Below, one piece after another: positions 1-9,074 of a stretch of 64,000 nucleotides of DNA. Under the pieces are notes generated by a model. That model searched no databases and had not been told where the DNA came from. It worked only from the letters and a program-made list of their open reading frames with translations. The stretch's first letter is position 1, and each line of letters opens with the position of its first letter. Source of the DNA: Cellulomonas xylanilytica (lineage in GTDB: Bacteria; Actinomycetota; Actinomycetes; Actinomycetales; Cellulomonadaceae). A program made the position numbers and the translations under genes. The stretch spans positions 434,001-498,000 of the forward strand of contig NZ_BJUB01000002.1 in the NCBI RefSeq assembly GCF_007989805.1, read 5' to 3'.

Positions 1-1367
1 GCGGGCAGAAGGCCGCGATCGCCGCCGCCAAGCTGGGCCACAAGGTCGCCATCATCGAGCGCCGGCACATGATGGGCGGCGTCTCGACGAACACCGGGAC
101 GATCCCCAGCAAGACGCTGCGCGAAGCGGTGATGTACCTGACCGGCATGGCGCAGCGCGAGGTCTACGGCGCCAGCTACCGCGTGAAGTCCGACATCACG
201 ATGGAGGACCTGTTCGCGCGCACCCAGCACGTCATCGGGCGCGAGCACGAGGTCATCCGCGCCCAGCTGCTGCGCAACCACGTCGACATCCTCAGCGGCA
301 CCGGCTCGTTCCTCGACCCGCACACGCTCGGCGTCCTCGACGACGACGGCATCCGGCGCACCCAGGTCACGGCACGATTCGTCGTCGTCGCCACGGGGTC
401 CAAGCCGCACCGGCCGACGACGGTCCAGTTCGACGAGCGCACCGTCCTCGACTCCGACGGCGTGCTCGCCCTGGAGAGGGTGCCGAACTCGATGGTGGTC
501 GTCGGCGCGGGGATCATCGGCATCGAGTACGCGTCGATGTTCGCCGCGCTGGGCACACGGGTCACGGTCATCGACAAGCGCCCCTCCATGCTCGAGATGT
601 GCGACCCCGAGGTCGCCGAGTCGCTGAAGTTCCACCTGCGGGACCTGTCGGTGTCGTTCCGGTTCGGCGAGGAGGTCTCCGGCGTCGACAGCAACACGCA
701 CGGGACCGTGACCCGGCTGGCGTCCGGCAAGCGGATCGCCGCCGACGCCGTCATGTACTCCGCGGGCCGGCAGGGCCAGACGGACGCGCTGAACCTGTCC
801 GCGGCGGGCCTGTCGGCCGACTCGCGCGGACGCATCTCCGTCGACGAGCAGTACCGCACGGACGTGCCGCACATCTTCGCGGTGGGCGACGTCATCGGGT
901 TCCCCGCGCTCGCGGCGACGAGCATGGACCAGGGGCGGCTGGCGGCGTACCACGCGTTCGACGAGCCGGCCCGCGAGCTCCAGTCGGTCCAGCCCATCGG
1001 CATCTACACGATCCCGGAGATCTCCTACTGCGGCCGCACCGAGGCCGAGCTCACCACGGAGGCGGTCCCCTACGAGGTCGGCGTCGCGCGGTACCGGGAG
1101 CTCGCCCGCGGGCAGATCGTCGGCGACTCCTACGGGATGCTCAAGCTGCTCGTCCACACCGAGACCCGTGAGCTGCTCGGCGTCCACATCTTCGGGACCT
1201 CCGCCACCGACCTCGTGCACATCGGCCAGGCGATCATGGCGTGCGGCGGAACCGTCGACTACCTCGTCGACACCGTCCTGAACTACCCGACCCTGTCCGA
1301 GGCCTACAAGGTCGCGGCGCTGGACGCCACGAACAAGATCCGCCAGGTCGCGCGGTTCAGCCTGTGA
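1..1367 (+). CDS. sthA: Soluble NAD(P)+ transhydrogenase SthA, 5' end outside window
   Basis: FAD flavoenzyme that moves hydride between NADPH and NAD+ in the cytoplasm. The reading frame is open from base 3, so the ATG at 69 is internal and the gene begins upstream. About 454 residues are visible; the first 15-20, with the FAD-binding GxGxxG, are missing. The active-site region reads [15 protein letters not shown], which matches SthA rather than lipoamide dehydrogenase because the second redox cysteine is absent. Here even the single remaining cysteine of the family is serine. A second nucleotide-binding motif ([12 protein letters not shown], about residue 165), the FAD motif ending AVGDVIG and a C-terminal dimerisation domain follow. 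The stop overlaps the next start (GTGA). Confidence 0.9.
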   Translation, partial: GQKAAIAAAKLGHKVAIIERRHMMGGVSTNTGTIPSKTLREAVMYLTGMAQREVYGASYRVKSDITMEDLFARTQHVIGREHEVIRAQLLRNHVDILSGTGSFLDPHTLGVLDDDGIRRTQVTARFVVVATGSKPHRPTTVQFDERTVLDSDGVLALERVPNSMVVVGAGIIGIEYASMFAALGTRVTVIDKRPSMLEMCDPEVAESLKFHLRDLSVSFRFGEEVSGVDSNTHGTVTRLASGKRIAADAVMYSAGRQGQTDALNLSAAGLSADSRGRISVDEQYRTDVPHIFAVGDVIGFPALAATSMDQGRLAAYHAFDEPARELQSVQPIGIYTIPEISYCGRTEAELTTEAVPYEVGVARYRELARGQIVGDSYGMLKLLVHTETRELLGVHIFGTSATDLVHIGQAIMACGGTVDYLVDTVLNYPTLSEAYKVAALDATNKIRQVARFSL

Positions 1368-1774
1368 CCGCCGCCGAGCTCCGCCCGGTGGGCTGGGTCC
1401 GCAGCCCGGTCGCCGACCCGTCCGACGCCGTCCGGCAGGGCGACGAGGGCGCACCCGACGTCGTCGTCGAGCTCGACCCGTCCGTCGCCGCAGCAGCCGC
1501 CGACCTGCACCCGGGCGACGAGCTGCTGCTGCTCACCTGGTTCCACCTCGCCGACCGCACGACGCTCGCCGTCCACCCCCGCAGCGACACCACGCGACCC
1601 CAGACCGGAGTGTTCGCGACCCGCTCCCCCGACCGGCCCAACCCGATCGGCCTGCACCGGGTCCGGCTCCTGCGCGTCGACGGGCTGCTCCTGCACGTGT
1701 CCGGCTGCGAGGCGGTCGACGGGACGCCCGTCGTCGACATCAAGCCGGTGCTCGGGGCCGTCGACGAACGGTGA
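1364..1774 (+). CDS. trmO: TrmO/TsaA-family tRNA (N6-t6A37) methyltransferase
   Basis: Predicted SAM-dependent enzyme that methylates t6A37 in tRNA-Thr. The product is 136 residues with the family signature [11 protein letters not shown] at about residues 87-97 and the N-terminal motif GWVRSPV. This is only the TsaA beta-barrel core; the longer E. coli protein has a C-terminal extension that is absent. The GTG start lies inside the sthA stop (GTGA), so the two genes are probably translationally coupled. The TsaA family also contains poorly characterised members, so the exact substrate is inferred. Confidence 0.8.
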   Translation: MTAAELRPVGWVRSPVADPSDAVRQGDEGAPDVVVELDPSVAAAAADLHPGDELLLLTWFHLADRTTLAVHPRSDTTRPQTGVFATRSPDRPNPIGLHRVRLLRVDGLLLHVSGCEAVDGTPVVDIKPVLGAVDER

Positions 1775-1780
1775 GCAGCC

Positions 1781-2206
1781 TCAGCCCGTCGCCCGGGCAG
1801 CGGCCACCTTCGCCGACGTGTCCTCGGTGATGACGACCTCGCCGCAGCCCTCCATCGTCACGGCGTACTCCACGGTCGCGGCGCCCTCCAGGCCCGGCGC
1901 GTCCAGGTACGACACCCGGACGCCGTTCGCGAAGGACTCCGCCTGGCCGATCTCGCCCCAGGGGTCGCGGTCGGTCGCCCGCCGGTACACCGAGTAGCTG
2001 GACCCCTCCGCCGGACGACCGGCCGTGTCCAGGGGGTCCGTCCACGAGACCTCGACACCCCCGTCGACCTCCTCCGCCGCCACATCGGCGACGAGCGCCA
2101 GAGCGAGGTCCTTGCAGTAGTCGTCGAACGTCATCTCCGGCAGGTCCGAGCACCCGCCGAGCACCGCCGAGGCGGCGACGAGCAGCGCGGGAAGGGGGTG
2201 TCGCAT
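1781..2206 (-). CDS. Hypothetical lipoprotein
   Basis: A 141-residue protein with a lipoprotein signal: basic start, hydrophobic stretch and lipobox VLGGC with the cysteine at residue 19. The mature part has a fibronectin-III-like feel (VEVSWTDP, SSYSVYRR, VEYAVTMEGC) and two further cysteines that could pair. I do not recognise a function. It converges on trmO with a 6-bp gap. A TACCGT hexamer lies 6 nt before the ATG with no Shine-Dalgarno sequence, which suggests a leaderless transcript. Confidence 0.75.
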   Translation of the reverse strand: MRHPLPALLVAASAVLGGCSDLPEMTFDDYCKDLALALVADVAAEEVDGGVEVSWTDPLDTAGRPAEGSSYSVYRRATDRDPWGEIGQAESFANGVRVSYLDAPGLEGAATVEYAVTMEGCGEVVITEDTSAKVAAARATG

Positions 2207-2339
2207 GCGCTGACGGTAGTGATCCGGCCCACCGTGACCGGGAGCGAGGACCTTATGTCACCCGACTGGCCGCGAGCCGGTACCGCGCACGACCGACGAT
2301 TCGGGCCTGGCCCGAACCTCCGGTATCCTCTGTCGGCCG

Positions 2340-2424
2340 GGAGGATTCGCCTAGTGGCCTATGGCGCACGCTTGGAAAGCGTGTTGGGTGAAAGCCCTCG
2401 GGGGTTCGAATCCCCCATCCTCCG
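2340..2424 (+). tRNA. tRNA-Ser (anticodon GGA)
   Basis: The acceptor stem GGAGGAT (2340-2346) pairs with ATCCTCC (2417-2423), with discriminator G at 2424. The anticodon stem CACGC/GCGTG encloses a loop with GGA at 2374-2376. A long variable arm and the T-arm GGGGGTTCGAATCCCCC make this a class II serine tRNA of 85 nt. CCA is not encoded. Confidence 0.95.
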
Positions 2425-2431
2425 CGCAGCC

Positions 2432-2471
2432 GACGGGCCCGTGACCGCAGCGATGTGGTCACGGGCCCGTC
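2432..2471. terminator. Strong hairpin after tRNA-Ser(GGA)
   Basis: Perfect 14-bp stem, GACGGGCCCGTGAC at 2432-2445 with its complement at 2458-2471. It ends the tRNA and also lies just beyond the stop of the leftward gene at 2497, so it is probably bidirectional. There is no clear T-run. Confidence 0.75.
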
Positions 2472-2496
2472 GTCGTAGCCTCAGGTCCGGAGAAGG

Positions 2497-3084
2497 TCAG
2501 ACGACTCCTGCTGTGCGCTGGATCTCCGTCGCCGCTCCCGTCGTGACCACCTCGATGCCCAGCTGCCGGGCGGCCTGCTCCAGCGGGGCGAGCGAGAGCT
2601 TCTCGATGTAGCCGTCCTGGGTGAAGGCGAACGACCCCCCGGGCGCCGACACAACGATGCGGTACGACCGTTCCAGACCGCCCCGACGGCTCGAGAGCAG
2701 GGTCGCGTCGAGCACGAGGTGCTGGCCCCGTTCGACGAGCAGCTCCTGGCGTCGGAGCAGGCGCCGGTGGTGGACGAGCCGGAGCCCGGTCGGCTCGAGG
2801 ACGTAGTCCAGCACGCCGTGCGCAGGACCGGCCGCCCGCCACGTGGCGAAGGAGTCCCACGCCACCGCGACCCCGACGACGACACCGCCGGCGAAGCCCA
2901 GCCACGAAGGGAACCGGAACCCCCAGTACTCGGAGACACCCGTGCGGCCACCGAGGAGCTCCTGCACCAGGAACACCGCCGAGCCGACCGTCAGGAGCAG
3001 CCCGAAGACCCCGAGGAGGAACAGGGTGACGCGCACCCTGCCGCGGCTGACGCCGATCACCAGCGCGGGGTGGGTCTCGTACAT
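2497..3084 (-). CDS. Hypothetical two-TM membrane protein
   Basis: A 195-residue protein with two predicted membrane helices, at about residues 18-42 (VTLFLLGVFGLLLTVGSAVF) and 60-78. A soluble C-terminal half follows that looks like a small beta-rich PH-like domain (LEPTGLRLVHHRRLLRRQELLVE, then SYRIVVSAPGG). No enzyme motif is visible. ATG at 3084 is the only sensible start. The 145-bp region to the divergent gene at 3230 holds both promoters. Confidence 0.7.
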   Translation of the reverse strand: MYETHPALVIGVSRGRVRVTLFLLGVFGLLLTVGSAVFLVQELLGGRTGVSEYWGFRFPSWLGFAGGVVVGVAVAWDSFATWRAAGPAHGVLDYVLEPTGLRLVHHRRLLRRQELLVERGQHLVLDATLLSSRRGGLERSYRIVVSAPGGSFAFTQDGYIEKLSLAPLEQAARQLGIEVVTTGAATEIQRTAGVV

Positions 3085-3229
3085 GCGTGTCCGTCCACTG
3101 GTTCCGGGGTGGGCTCCGGGGCGGAGGCTCCCACCGGCGCCCCACCCTCCGCAAGGCCTGCCAGGCCCACGTCATCGGGCTGCGCGACCCAGCCGTCACG
3201 GGCACAGCGCCTCGCCGTAGGCTCGTCGC

Positions 3230-3667
3230 GTGGCCACCTTCTCCTCCGTGTCGAGACAGAACGTCCTCCAGGCGATCGCCGAGTACGACTCGCGGGGCAG
3301 CACGGGCTTCCTCGACGTCTACGGCTTCGAGCCGTTCCCCGGCTACGCGGTCGTGCACGAGGGCCGCAGCTACGACCTGCGGGCTGTCGTCGGTGTCGCG
3401 CACCGGTTCGCGACAGGCCGCCTGGCCACGTCCGAGGAGTTCGCCAGCAGCACGGCCAGTGCCGTCGCGATCCTGCGCAAGCGGGGTTTCGACGTGACCG
3501 AGCCCGCGGTCGCGGTCCGGCCCGCGCCGGTGCGCGCCGCGCGAGCGCCGCGGGCTCCGCGGACGCCCGTCGCTCGTGCGACCGCCGTGCGGGAGGCACC
3601 GTCGGCGACCTGCCCCACGTGCTTCATGACGCTGCCCGCGACGGGCGTCTGCGACGAGTGCGGCTGA
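3230..3667 (+). CDS. ScoMcrA-like head domain protein with zinc ribbon
   Basis: A 145-residue protein in two parts. Residues 1-85 (AIAEYDSRGSTGFLDVYGF, YDLRAVVGVAHRFATG, LRKRGFDV) resemble the N-terminal head domain of ScoMcrA, a type IV restriction enzyme that reads modified DNA. An Ala/Pro/Arg-rich linker then leads to a C-terminal zinc ribbon with CPTC and CDEC near residues 126-144. No HNH nuclease or SRA domain is present, so this is a stand-alone reader-like protein. The start is GTG, with TAGGCT 6 nt upstream and no Shine-Dalgarno sequence, consistent with a leaderless transcript. The domain call rests on recalled sequence pattern. Confidence 0.6.
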   Translation: MATFSSVSRQNVLQAIAEYDSRGSTGFLDVYGFEPFPGYAVVHEGRSYDLRAVVGVAHRFATGRLATSEEFASSTASAVAILRKRGFDVTEPAVAVRPAPVRAARAPRAPRTPVARATAVREAPSATCPTCFMTLPATGVCDECG

Positions 3668-3669
3668 GC

Positions 3670-4884
3670 TCAGCGCTCCAGCCACGCCAGCGCACCCTGC
3701 GCGGCGACGACCCCGGTGCTGAACGACGCCTGCAGCAGGTAGCCGCCCGTCGGCGCCTCCCAGTCGAGCATCTCCCCCGCGACGAACGTGCCGGGCAGCC
3801 GACGGAGCATCAGCGTGTCGTCGACCTCCGACCACGCGATGCCCCCGGCGGACGAGATCGCCTTCTCGATCGGCATCGTGCCGGTCACCACCACCGGCAC
3901 GGACTTCACGCGGGTGGCCATCGTCGCCGGGTGGGCCGGGAGCGCGGCGTCGTGCGACTCCCGCAGGAGGGCGACGCCGACCGGGTCCAGACCGATCGTC
4001 CGACGCAGCCAGCTCGACACCGAGTCCTTCGGCCGGCGACGCTCCAACCGTTCCGTGAGCTGGCCGACCGTCAGCGCCGGACGCAGGTCGACCTCGAGGA
4101 CGCACTCCCCCGCGTGGTCGAGGGCGCCACGGATCGCGGCACCGATCGCGTAGACCGGACCCCCCTCGATGCCCGCGCGCGTGACCATCGCGTCGCCGGG
4201 CACCGCGGGGCCTCCGTCGCCTCGGACCGACAGCGCGACGTGCTTGAGCGGCGTCCCCTCGAACCGGTCCGCGAACCGGGCCGACCAGCCGACGCGCATC
4301 CCCACGTTCGCGGGTCGCAGGGGTGCCACGGTGACGCCCCGGTCGGAGAACGTCCCGACCCAGCCGCCGTCCGAGCCGAGCCTCGGCCACGACGCACCGC
4401 CGAGCGCGAAGACCGTCACGTCGCTGGAGACGTCGTCCTGCCGTCCGTCGACGTCCGTCAGGCTCAGGTTCTCGTCGGTCCAGCCCGTCCAGCGGCTCCG
4501 GCGCTCGATCCGCACACCGAGGTCCGCCAGACGTGACAGCCACGCCCGGACCAGCGGGGTGGCACGGAACGACCGCGGGAAGACCCGCCCGCTCGACCCG
4601 ACGAAGGTCGGCTCACCCAGACCGGCGCACCAGTCCCGCAGGTCGTCGGGGCCGAACACCTCGAGCATCGGCGCCAGCCGCTCGGCCGAGGTGCCGTACC
4701 GGGGCAGGAAGGCGTCGCGATCCTCGCTGTGCGTGAGGTTCAGGCCACCGTGCCCGGCGAGCAGGAGCTTGCGGGCCGGCGACGGCATGCGGTCGTGCAC
4801 GGTGACCGCGACGCCCGCGCGCGCCAGCACCTCGGCGGCCATCAACCCGGCGGGGCCACCCCCGACGACGGTCGCCGCGCTCAT
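3670..4884 (-). CDS. BaiN/TIGR03862-type FAD-dependent oxidoreductase
   Basis: A 404-residue flavoprotein. The N-terminus has the FAD dinucleotide fold VVGGGPAGLMAAEVLARAG. The family motif KLLLAGHGGLNLTHSE follows, then a conserved ALGGASWPRLGSDG segment, and the C-terminus reads FVAGEMLDWEAPTGGYLLQ. This matches the HI0933/BaiN-like group, specifically the TIGR03862 subfamily. The physiological substrate is unknown. I chose the ATG at 4884 because the FAD motif begins five residues later; in-frame sequence further upstream is not coding-like. It converges on the ScoMcrA-like gene with 2 bp between stops. Confidence 0.85.
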   Translation of the reverse strand: MSAATVVGGGPAGLMAAEVLARAGVAVTVHDRMPSPARKLLLAGHGGLNLTHSEDRDAFLPRYGTSAERLAPMLEVFGPDDLRDWCAGLGEPTFVGSSGRVFPRSFRATPLVRAWLSRLADLGVRIERRSRWTGWTDENLSLTDVDGRQDDVSSDVTVFALGGASWPRLGSDGGWVGTFSDRGVTVAPLRPANVGMRVGWSARFADRFEGTPLKHVALSVRGDGGPAVPGDAMVTRAGIEGGPVYAIGAAIRGALDHAGECVLEVDLRPALTVGQLTERLERRRPKDSVSSWLRRTIGLDPVGVALLRESHDAALPAHPATMATRVKSVPVVVTGTMPIEKAISSAGGIAWSEVDDTLMLRRLPGTFVAGEMLDWEAPTGGYLLQASFSTGVVAAQGALAWLER

Positions 4885-4983
4885 CGGAGACGCTCGGCGG
4901 TGGTCGGCACCGGCCGAACGTAACTGCTTCCGGGCCGCGATGCCGAGCCCTAGCGTGGTGACCACCTGCGCAAGGAGACCCCC

Positions 4984-5625
4984 ATGTCCTCGCCCGACCC
5001 TCGGTCCACCTTCTCGCCGGCGGTCCGCGCCCAGATCCTCGCCACCGAGCACTGGAGCCTGCTGGGCACCCGCAGCACCATGTGGTCCGAGGTCATGAGC
5101 AGGATCACGATCCACCTGACCGTCATCTCGGCGTCGCTCGTGGTGCTGGCGCTCGTCGCGCAAGCCTCCGGGTTCGGCACGCGGTTCACCGTGCTGTCCA
5201 TCGGGCTGGCGTCCGCGGCGCTGATCCTCGGCACGCTCACCGGCGTCCGCGTCATGAACGCCAGCCACGACGACAGCGCCCTCATCCTCGGCATGAACCG
5301 CGTCCGAGCGGCGTACGTCGCGATCGACCCCGGCGTGGCCGACTACCTGGTGACGTCCTTCGAGGGTGGCCGGGCCGGTCTCATGGGCACCTACACGATG
5401 GGTCTGCAGCGGTCCACGCTCAGCCACGTCCTGGGCAGCACGTCGATGTTCGTCAACGTGGTGAACGCCCTGGTGGCGGGCACCCTGGGCGCCCTCGTCG
5501 TCGACGCCGCGGACGGCAGCGCCGCCCTCGTCGCCGTCGTCGGCGTGCTGTGCGGTCTGGCCTACCTCGGTGTGTGGCTCGAGTACGGCCGACGCACGTT
5601 CAGGATCCGGCCGGACGACGACTGA
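4984..5625 (+). CDS. Hypothetical membrane protein
   Basis: A 213-residue protein with four likely membrane helices, in two pairs: about residues 38-60 and 66-85, then 152-172 and 177-198. The N-terminus (RAQILATEHWSLLGTRS) is cytoplasmic and conserved-looking. I do not recognise the family. A good Shine-Dalgarno sequence (AAGGAG) precedes the ATG. The last 26 bp overlap the 3' end of the convergent DUF2314-like gene. Confidence 0.75.
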   Translation: MSSPDPRSTFSPAVRAQILATEHWSLLGTRSTMWSEVMSRITIHLTVISASLVVLALVAQASGFGTRFTVLSIGLASAALILGTLTGVRVMNASHDDSALILGMNRVRAAYVAIDPGVADYLVTSFEGGRAGLMGTYTMGLQRSTLSHVLGSTSMFVNVVNALVAGTLGALVVDAADGSAALVAVVGVLCGLAYLGVWLEYGRRTFRIRPDDD

Positions 5626-5920
5626 TCGCCACGATGTGCCGCCGCTCGAACGACACGGTGTCCCCCGCGTGCAGCCCGCGCAGCTCCGCCGGGTCGGACG
5701 CCAGGACTCCCTCCAGCGACTCCTCGTCCACCGCCGTCACGGTGACCCACATGCGCTCGGCCAGGCCCGTCTCCGGCTCGACGACGAGCTTGACCCGGTC
5801 GCCCACCTGGACGGCCGCGGTCGCGTCGTCGCTCGGGACCCGGAAGGTGTCCGGCGCAGCCGCATGCCTCGCGGCGGCATCGGCGAGCGTCCACGCGACC
5901 CGCCGCCGGAACAGGCTCAC
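5600..5920 (-). CDS. DUF2314-like protein
   Basis: A 106-residue soluble protein. The core VGDRVKLVVEP, ERMWVTVTAV, then GVLASDPAEL, LHAGDTVSFERRHIV fits the DUF2314 pattern (a small beta-barrel-like domain of unknown function). GTG at 5920 gives the N-terminus VSLFRRRVAW; another valine codon precedes it, so the start may vary by a few codons. It overlaps the convergent membrane-protein gene by 26 bp. Confidence 0.65.
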   Translation of the reverse strand: MSLFRRRVAWTLADAAARHAAAPDTFRVPSDDATAAVQVGDRVKLVVEPETGLAERMWVTVTAVDEESLEGVLASDPAELRGLHAGDTVSFERRHIVAISRRPAGS

Positions 5921-6087
5921 GACCGTCCCGCCATCATCCCGACCCGTCCGCCGTCCGACACCTGCAGCTCCCCGCTGTGCATGGTCAGCATCATCCCGTC
6001 GGTCGGTCCCCTCCGCGCGCCCTCGCCCCGGCAGCTCCGAGCGCCTACGTCCACGACGAGGCGGGACGCCCCTGGGATGCTGACGGC

Positions 6088-6423
6088 ATGGTGAGCGACG
6101 GTGAGATGTTCCGGACCCTGCCGTTCCCGTTCGACGGTCACCGGTTCCCGGACGCCCTCGGCGCCGTCGTGCAGCGCACGGTGCTCGACGGCACGGAACC
6201 CGCTCGTGAGGTGGTCCACTTCTCCGACGGGTCGTGGGCGATCGGGGACGGCGTCTCCGATCCCAACCTGCCGGGCGCCGCGGTGGCCACCCACATCTGG
6301 CACGCCATCGCGCAGAACAGCTCGATCGCTGGGCTGGCTCAGATGCCGCCGGGGAGCCTCGCACGCCGACCCGGACCCGGCGAACCCTGGCAGGTCACCG
6401 CGCTGGCGGAGGACGACGACTGA
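6088..6423 (+). CDS. Hypothetical protein
   Basis: A 111-residue soluble acidic protein (MVSDGEMFRTLPFPFDGHRF...). It contains a segment VVHFSDGSWAIGDGVSDPN and an alpha-helical stretch AVATHIWHAIAQNSSIAGLA. No known family is recognised. The start is the ATG at 6088; upstream in-frame sequence is Pro/Arg-rich and not coding-like. It is transcribed towards ligB. Confidence 0.6.
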   Translation: MVSDGEMFRTLPFPFDGHRFPDALGAVVQRTVLDGTEPAREVVHFSDGSWAIGDGVSDPNLPGAAVATHIWHAIAQNSSIAGLAQMPPGSLARRPGPGEPWQVTALAEDDD

Positions 6424-6489
6424 CCGGATCGTCGGGACGCACGTCCCCCCGGCCCCGCCGACCACTGACGACGCGTCAGACGGCACGCA

Positions 6490-8010
6490 CTAGCCACCGG
6501 CCAGCGAACGGACCGTCTCGATGGTGTCGGCCTCGGCGGCGGTCTTGTCGTCGCGGTAGCGCAGCACGCGCGCGAACCGGAGCGCGAGCCCGCCGGGGTA
6601 CCGCGTCGACCGCTGCAGCCCGTCGAACGCGATCTCGACCACCTGCTCGGGCCGGACGGTGACCACCCAGCCGTCGTCCTCGGTCATCAGCTCGGTGAAC
6701 CGCTCGGTCTGCCACGCGAGCATCGCGTCGGTCATGCCCTTGAACGTCTTGCCGAGCATGACGAAGCCGTCCCCGTCCCGGGCTCCCAGGTGGATGTTCG
6801 AGAGGAACCCCTGCCGCCGGCCGGAGCCTCGCTCGACCGCGAGGACGACCAGGTCGAGGGTGTTGCGCGGCTTGACCTTGATCCACGCGGCCCCGCGTCG
6901 ACCGGCCTCGTACGGGGCGTCGGCCGCTTTGATGACGACCCCTTCCTGGCCGGCGCGCACCACGTCGGCGAAGTAGCCGCGGGCAGCGTCGACGTCGGAG
7001 GTGACCAGCCGGTGCACCACCGACGGCCCCGCGACGGCGTCGAGCGCGTCGAGACGGCGCAGGAGCGGGGCGTCGAGCAGGTCGACGCCGTCGACGTGCA
7101 GTGCGTCGAAGAAGAACGGGGTCAGCGTGGTCACGGCGGCGACCTCGGCGTCCTTGGTGGCGGAGCGTGCCGCGGTCTCCTGGAAGGGCCGCGGCCGTCC
7201 GTCCGGGCCGACGGCGAGGGCCTCGCCGTCGAGCACCAGCTGGGACGCCGGCATCTGGAGGACGGCCGCGACGATCTCCGGCACCCGGGAGGTGATGTCG
7301 TCGAGGCTCCGGGTGTACACCCGCACGTCGGAGCCCTGCCGGTGGACCTGGATCCGGATGCCGTCGAGCTTGGAGTCGACGACCACCGGACCCGGTCCGA
7401 GGCTCGCCCACGCGCCGTCGACGTCCGGCGCCGACTGCGCCAGCATCGGCCGCACGGGACGTCCGACGACCAGGGTGAAGTCTGCGAGCGCGGCGACCGG
7501 GTCGGGTGACGTGAGCGCGGCGACCGCGACCGGCTCGGTGTCCCCGGCGAGCATCGCCGCGCGACGCACGGTCTCCGGCGGGATCCCCGCAGCCTCGGCG
7601 ACGGCATCCAGGAGGAGCGCATCCAGCGACCCCTGCCGCAGCTCGCCCGTCACCAGCCCGCCCAGCAGCCGCTGCTCGTCGGAGGTGGCCGCACCGAACA
7701 GCTCGGCGGCGAGCGCGTTGCGGGCGAGGACCGACCCAGGACCCTCCAGCTGCGACATCCGCTCGAACACCGCGTCGACGCCCACGACGGTCAGGGACGG
7801 TTCGGGCGCCGGGGTGGGCAGCGAGCCGAGGGAGCGCCACCCGAGCCCGGTCCGCCGCTGGCGGAGCTGGCCTCCGAGGTACCGCGAGACGATCCCGACG
7901 TCCTCGGGCGGCGTCCGGCGCAGCAGGTCGACCAGGAGGGCGCGCTTGGCCAGCCGCGACCTGGTCGTCGCGAGGGCGGACGACGTCGTCGCCAGGTCGG
8001 CCAGCAGCAT
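6490..8010 (-). CDS. ligB: ATP-dependent DNA ligase (LigB type)
   Basis: A 506-residue enzyme that seals nicks using ATP. The N-terminal DNA-binding domain (residues 1-185) is followed by the adenylation domain with motif I SKLDGIRI, in which Lys214 is the predicted AMP acceptor. Motif III (FFFDALHVDG), motif IV (EGVVIKAADAPYEAG) and motif V (WIKVKPRNTLDLVVL) are all visible, and an OB fold closes the protein. Length and architecture match actinobacterial LigB, which is accessory to the essential NAD-dependent LigA. No Ku or LigD gene is nearby. Confidence 0.92.
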   Translation of the reverse strand: MLLADLATTSSALATTRSRLAKRALLVDLLRRTPPEDVGIVSRYLGGQLRQRRTGLGWRSLGSLPTPAPEPSLTVVGVDAVFERMSQLEGPGSVLARNALAAELFGAATSDEQRLLGGLVTGELRQGSLDALLLDAVAEAAGIPPETVRRAAMLAGDTEPVAVAALTSPDPVAALADFTLVVGRPVRPMLAQSAPDVDGAWASLGPGPVVVDSKLDGIRIQVHRQGSDVRVYTRSLDDITSRVPEIVAAVLQMPASQLVLDGEALAVGPDGRPRPFQETAARSATKDAEVAAVTTLTPFFFDALHVDGVDLLDAPLLRRLDALDAVAGPSVVHRLVTSDVDAARGYFADVVRAGQEGVVIKAADAPYEAGRRGAAWIKVKPRNTLDLVVLAVERGSGRRQGFLSNIHLGARDGDGFVMLGKTFKGMTDAMLAWQTERFTELMTEDDGWVVTVRPEQVVEIAFDGLQRSTRYPGGLALRFARVLRYRDDKTAAEADTIETVRSLAGG

Positions 8011-8052
8011 CCCTGCATCCTGCCGCCCGGCACCGACATCCCGCTCGCCGGG

Positions 8053-8460
8053 CTACGCCCCGATGCCGCCGTCCACGTACAGCCAGCGACCGTCCTCGCG
8101 CACGAAGTGGCTGGTCTCGTGCAGCCGGCCGCGCTGCCCGATCGCCGTCCCGTCGTCCAGCCGGTAGTGCGCGACGAACTCGACCGTGCCGGCGTCGTCC
8201 CACGGCCCGCCGGCGTCGGCGCGCACCACGTCGAGCCGGTGCCACGCCATCTCGTCGTCGAGCTCCAGCAGGTCGGGCCGGGTGCTCGGGTGCCACGTGA
8301 CCAGCAGGTAGTGGGCGGCCCCGGTCGCGAACGCGGTGTACCGCGAGCGCATCAGGGCCTCGGCGGTCGGGGCTCGGCGGCCGTCGGCCAGGTAGCGGCC
8401 GCAGCACTCGCCGTACGTCTCTCCCGTGCCGCAGGGGCAGCGGTCGTCATGCTCGGTCAT
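8053..8460 (-). CDS. YchJ/SEC-C family protein (UPF0225)
   Basis: A 135-residue protein that begins with a SEC-C-like zinc motif CPCGTGETYGECCG at residues 8-21. The YchJ core follows: ADGRRAPTAEALMRSRYTAF and the C-terminal HETSHFVREDGRWLYVDG. The family is widespread, NTF2-like in fold and of unknown function. ATG at 8460 sits seven codons before the first cysteine. ligB follows 42 bp downstream on the same strand, so the two may be co-transcribed. Confidence 0.85.
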   Translation of the reverse strand: MTEHDDRCPCGTGETYGECCGRYLADGRRAPTAEALMRSRYTAFATGAAHYLLVTWHPSTRPDLLELDDEMAWHRLDVVRADAGGPWDDAGTVEFVAHYRLDDGTAIGQRGRLHETSHFVREDGRWLYVDGGIGA

Positions 8461-8725
8461 CGACCCTCCGGGCGCCGTCGTCGGGGCGAACGTAGCAAGA
8501 ACTCTGGGCGGCGTCGGCACGCCGAATCCGTCACTCCCGTTCCCGTCGGGCCAGTCGTGCCGTACGGTTGTCCCTGTAGTCGCAGTGAATCGCTTGTCAT
8601 GACGGCCAGGGGAGACCCGGCAGGACGTTCTCGAGGACCACCTCGGAGACGGACGACGAACACCGTGAATACCGGTCCCGGTCATCCGGGAGTTGTCCAT
8701 ACCGCACGTGAGAGAAGAGAGCATC
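8461..8725 (+). other. Gene-free region; probable promoter and long leader of the cold-shock gene
   Basis: No coding sequence is visible in these 265 bp. The second half is less GC-rich, and a purine-rich ribosome-binding segment AGAGAAGAGAG lies at 8711-8721. Cold-shock mRNAs often have long structured 5' leaders. I cannot place the promoter with confidence. Confidence 0.35.
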
Positions 8726-8929
8726 ATGCCTGTTGGCACCGTGAAGTGGTTCAACGCCGAGAAGGGCTTCGGCTTCATCGCCCCCGAGGACGGCGGACCC
8801 GACGTCTTCGCGCACTACAGCGCCATCACGACGAGCGGCTACCGCACGCTCGAGGAGAACCAGAAGGTCCAGTTCGAGGTCACGCAGGGCCCCAAGGGCC
8901 CGCAGGCGTCGAACATCACGCCTCTCTGA
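8726..8929 (+). CDS. Cold-shock protein (CspA family)
   Basis: A 67-residue single-OB-fold nucleic-acid-binding protein. Both RNA-binding motifs are present: KGFGFI (RNP1) and DVFAHY (RNP2-like, with Y in place of the usual second H-x-S aromatic). It starts [17 protein letters not shown]. Such proteins act as RNA chaperones and anti-terminators in the cytoplasm. It is monocistronic: a 13-bp hairpin follows the stop. Confidence 0.95.
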   Translation: MPVGTVKWFNAEKGFGFIAPEDGGPDVFAHYSAITTSGYRTLEENQKVQFEVTQGPKGPQASNITPL

Positions 8930-8957
8930 GCTGATCTGAGCTCATAGCTCCATCGCG

Positions 8958-8987
8958 CGAGACCCCGGCCTCACGGCCGGGGTCTCG
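8958..8987 (+). terminator. Terminator of the cold-shock gene
   Basis: Perfect 13-bp stem CGAGACCCCGGCC / GGCCGGGGTCTCG with a TCAC loop, 29 bp after the stop codon. Only a weak T-rich tail follows. Confidence 0.8.
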
Positions 8988-9074
8988 TCGCATCACCACC
9001 GAGGCGCCTCCGATCTGCTCATCGACCGACCGAACTCGCGCCGCGCTCTGCACGACCCGACAGGACGGATGTCC

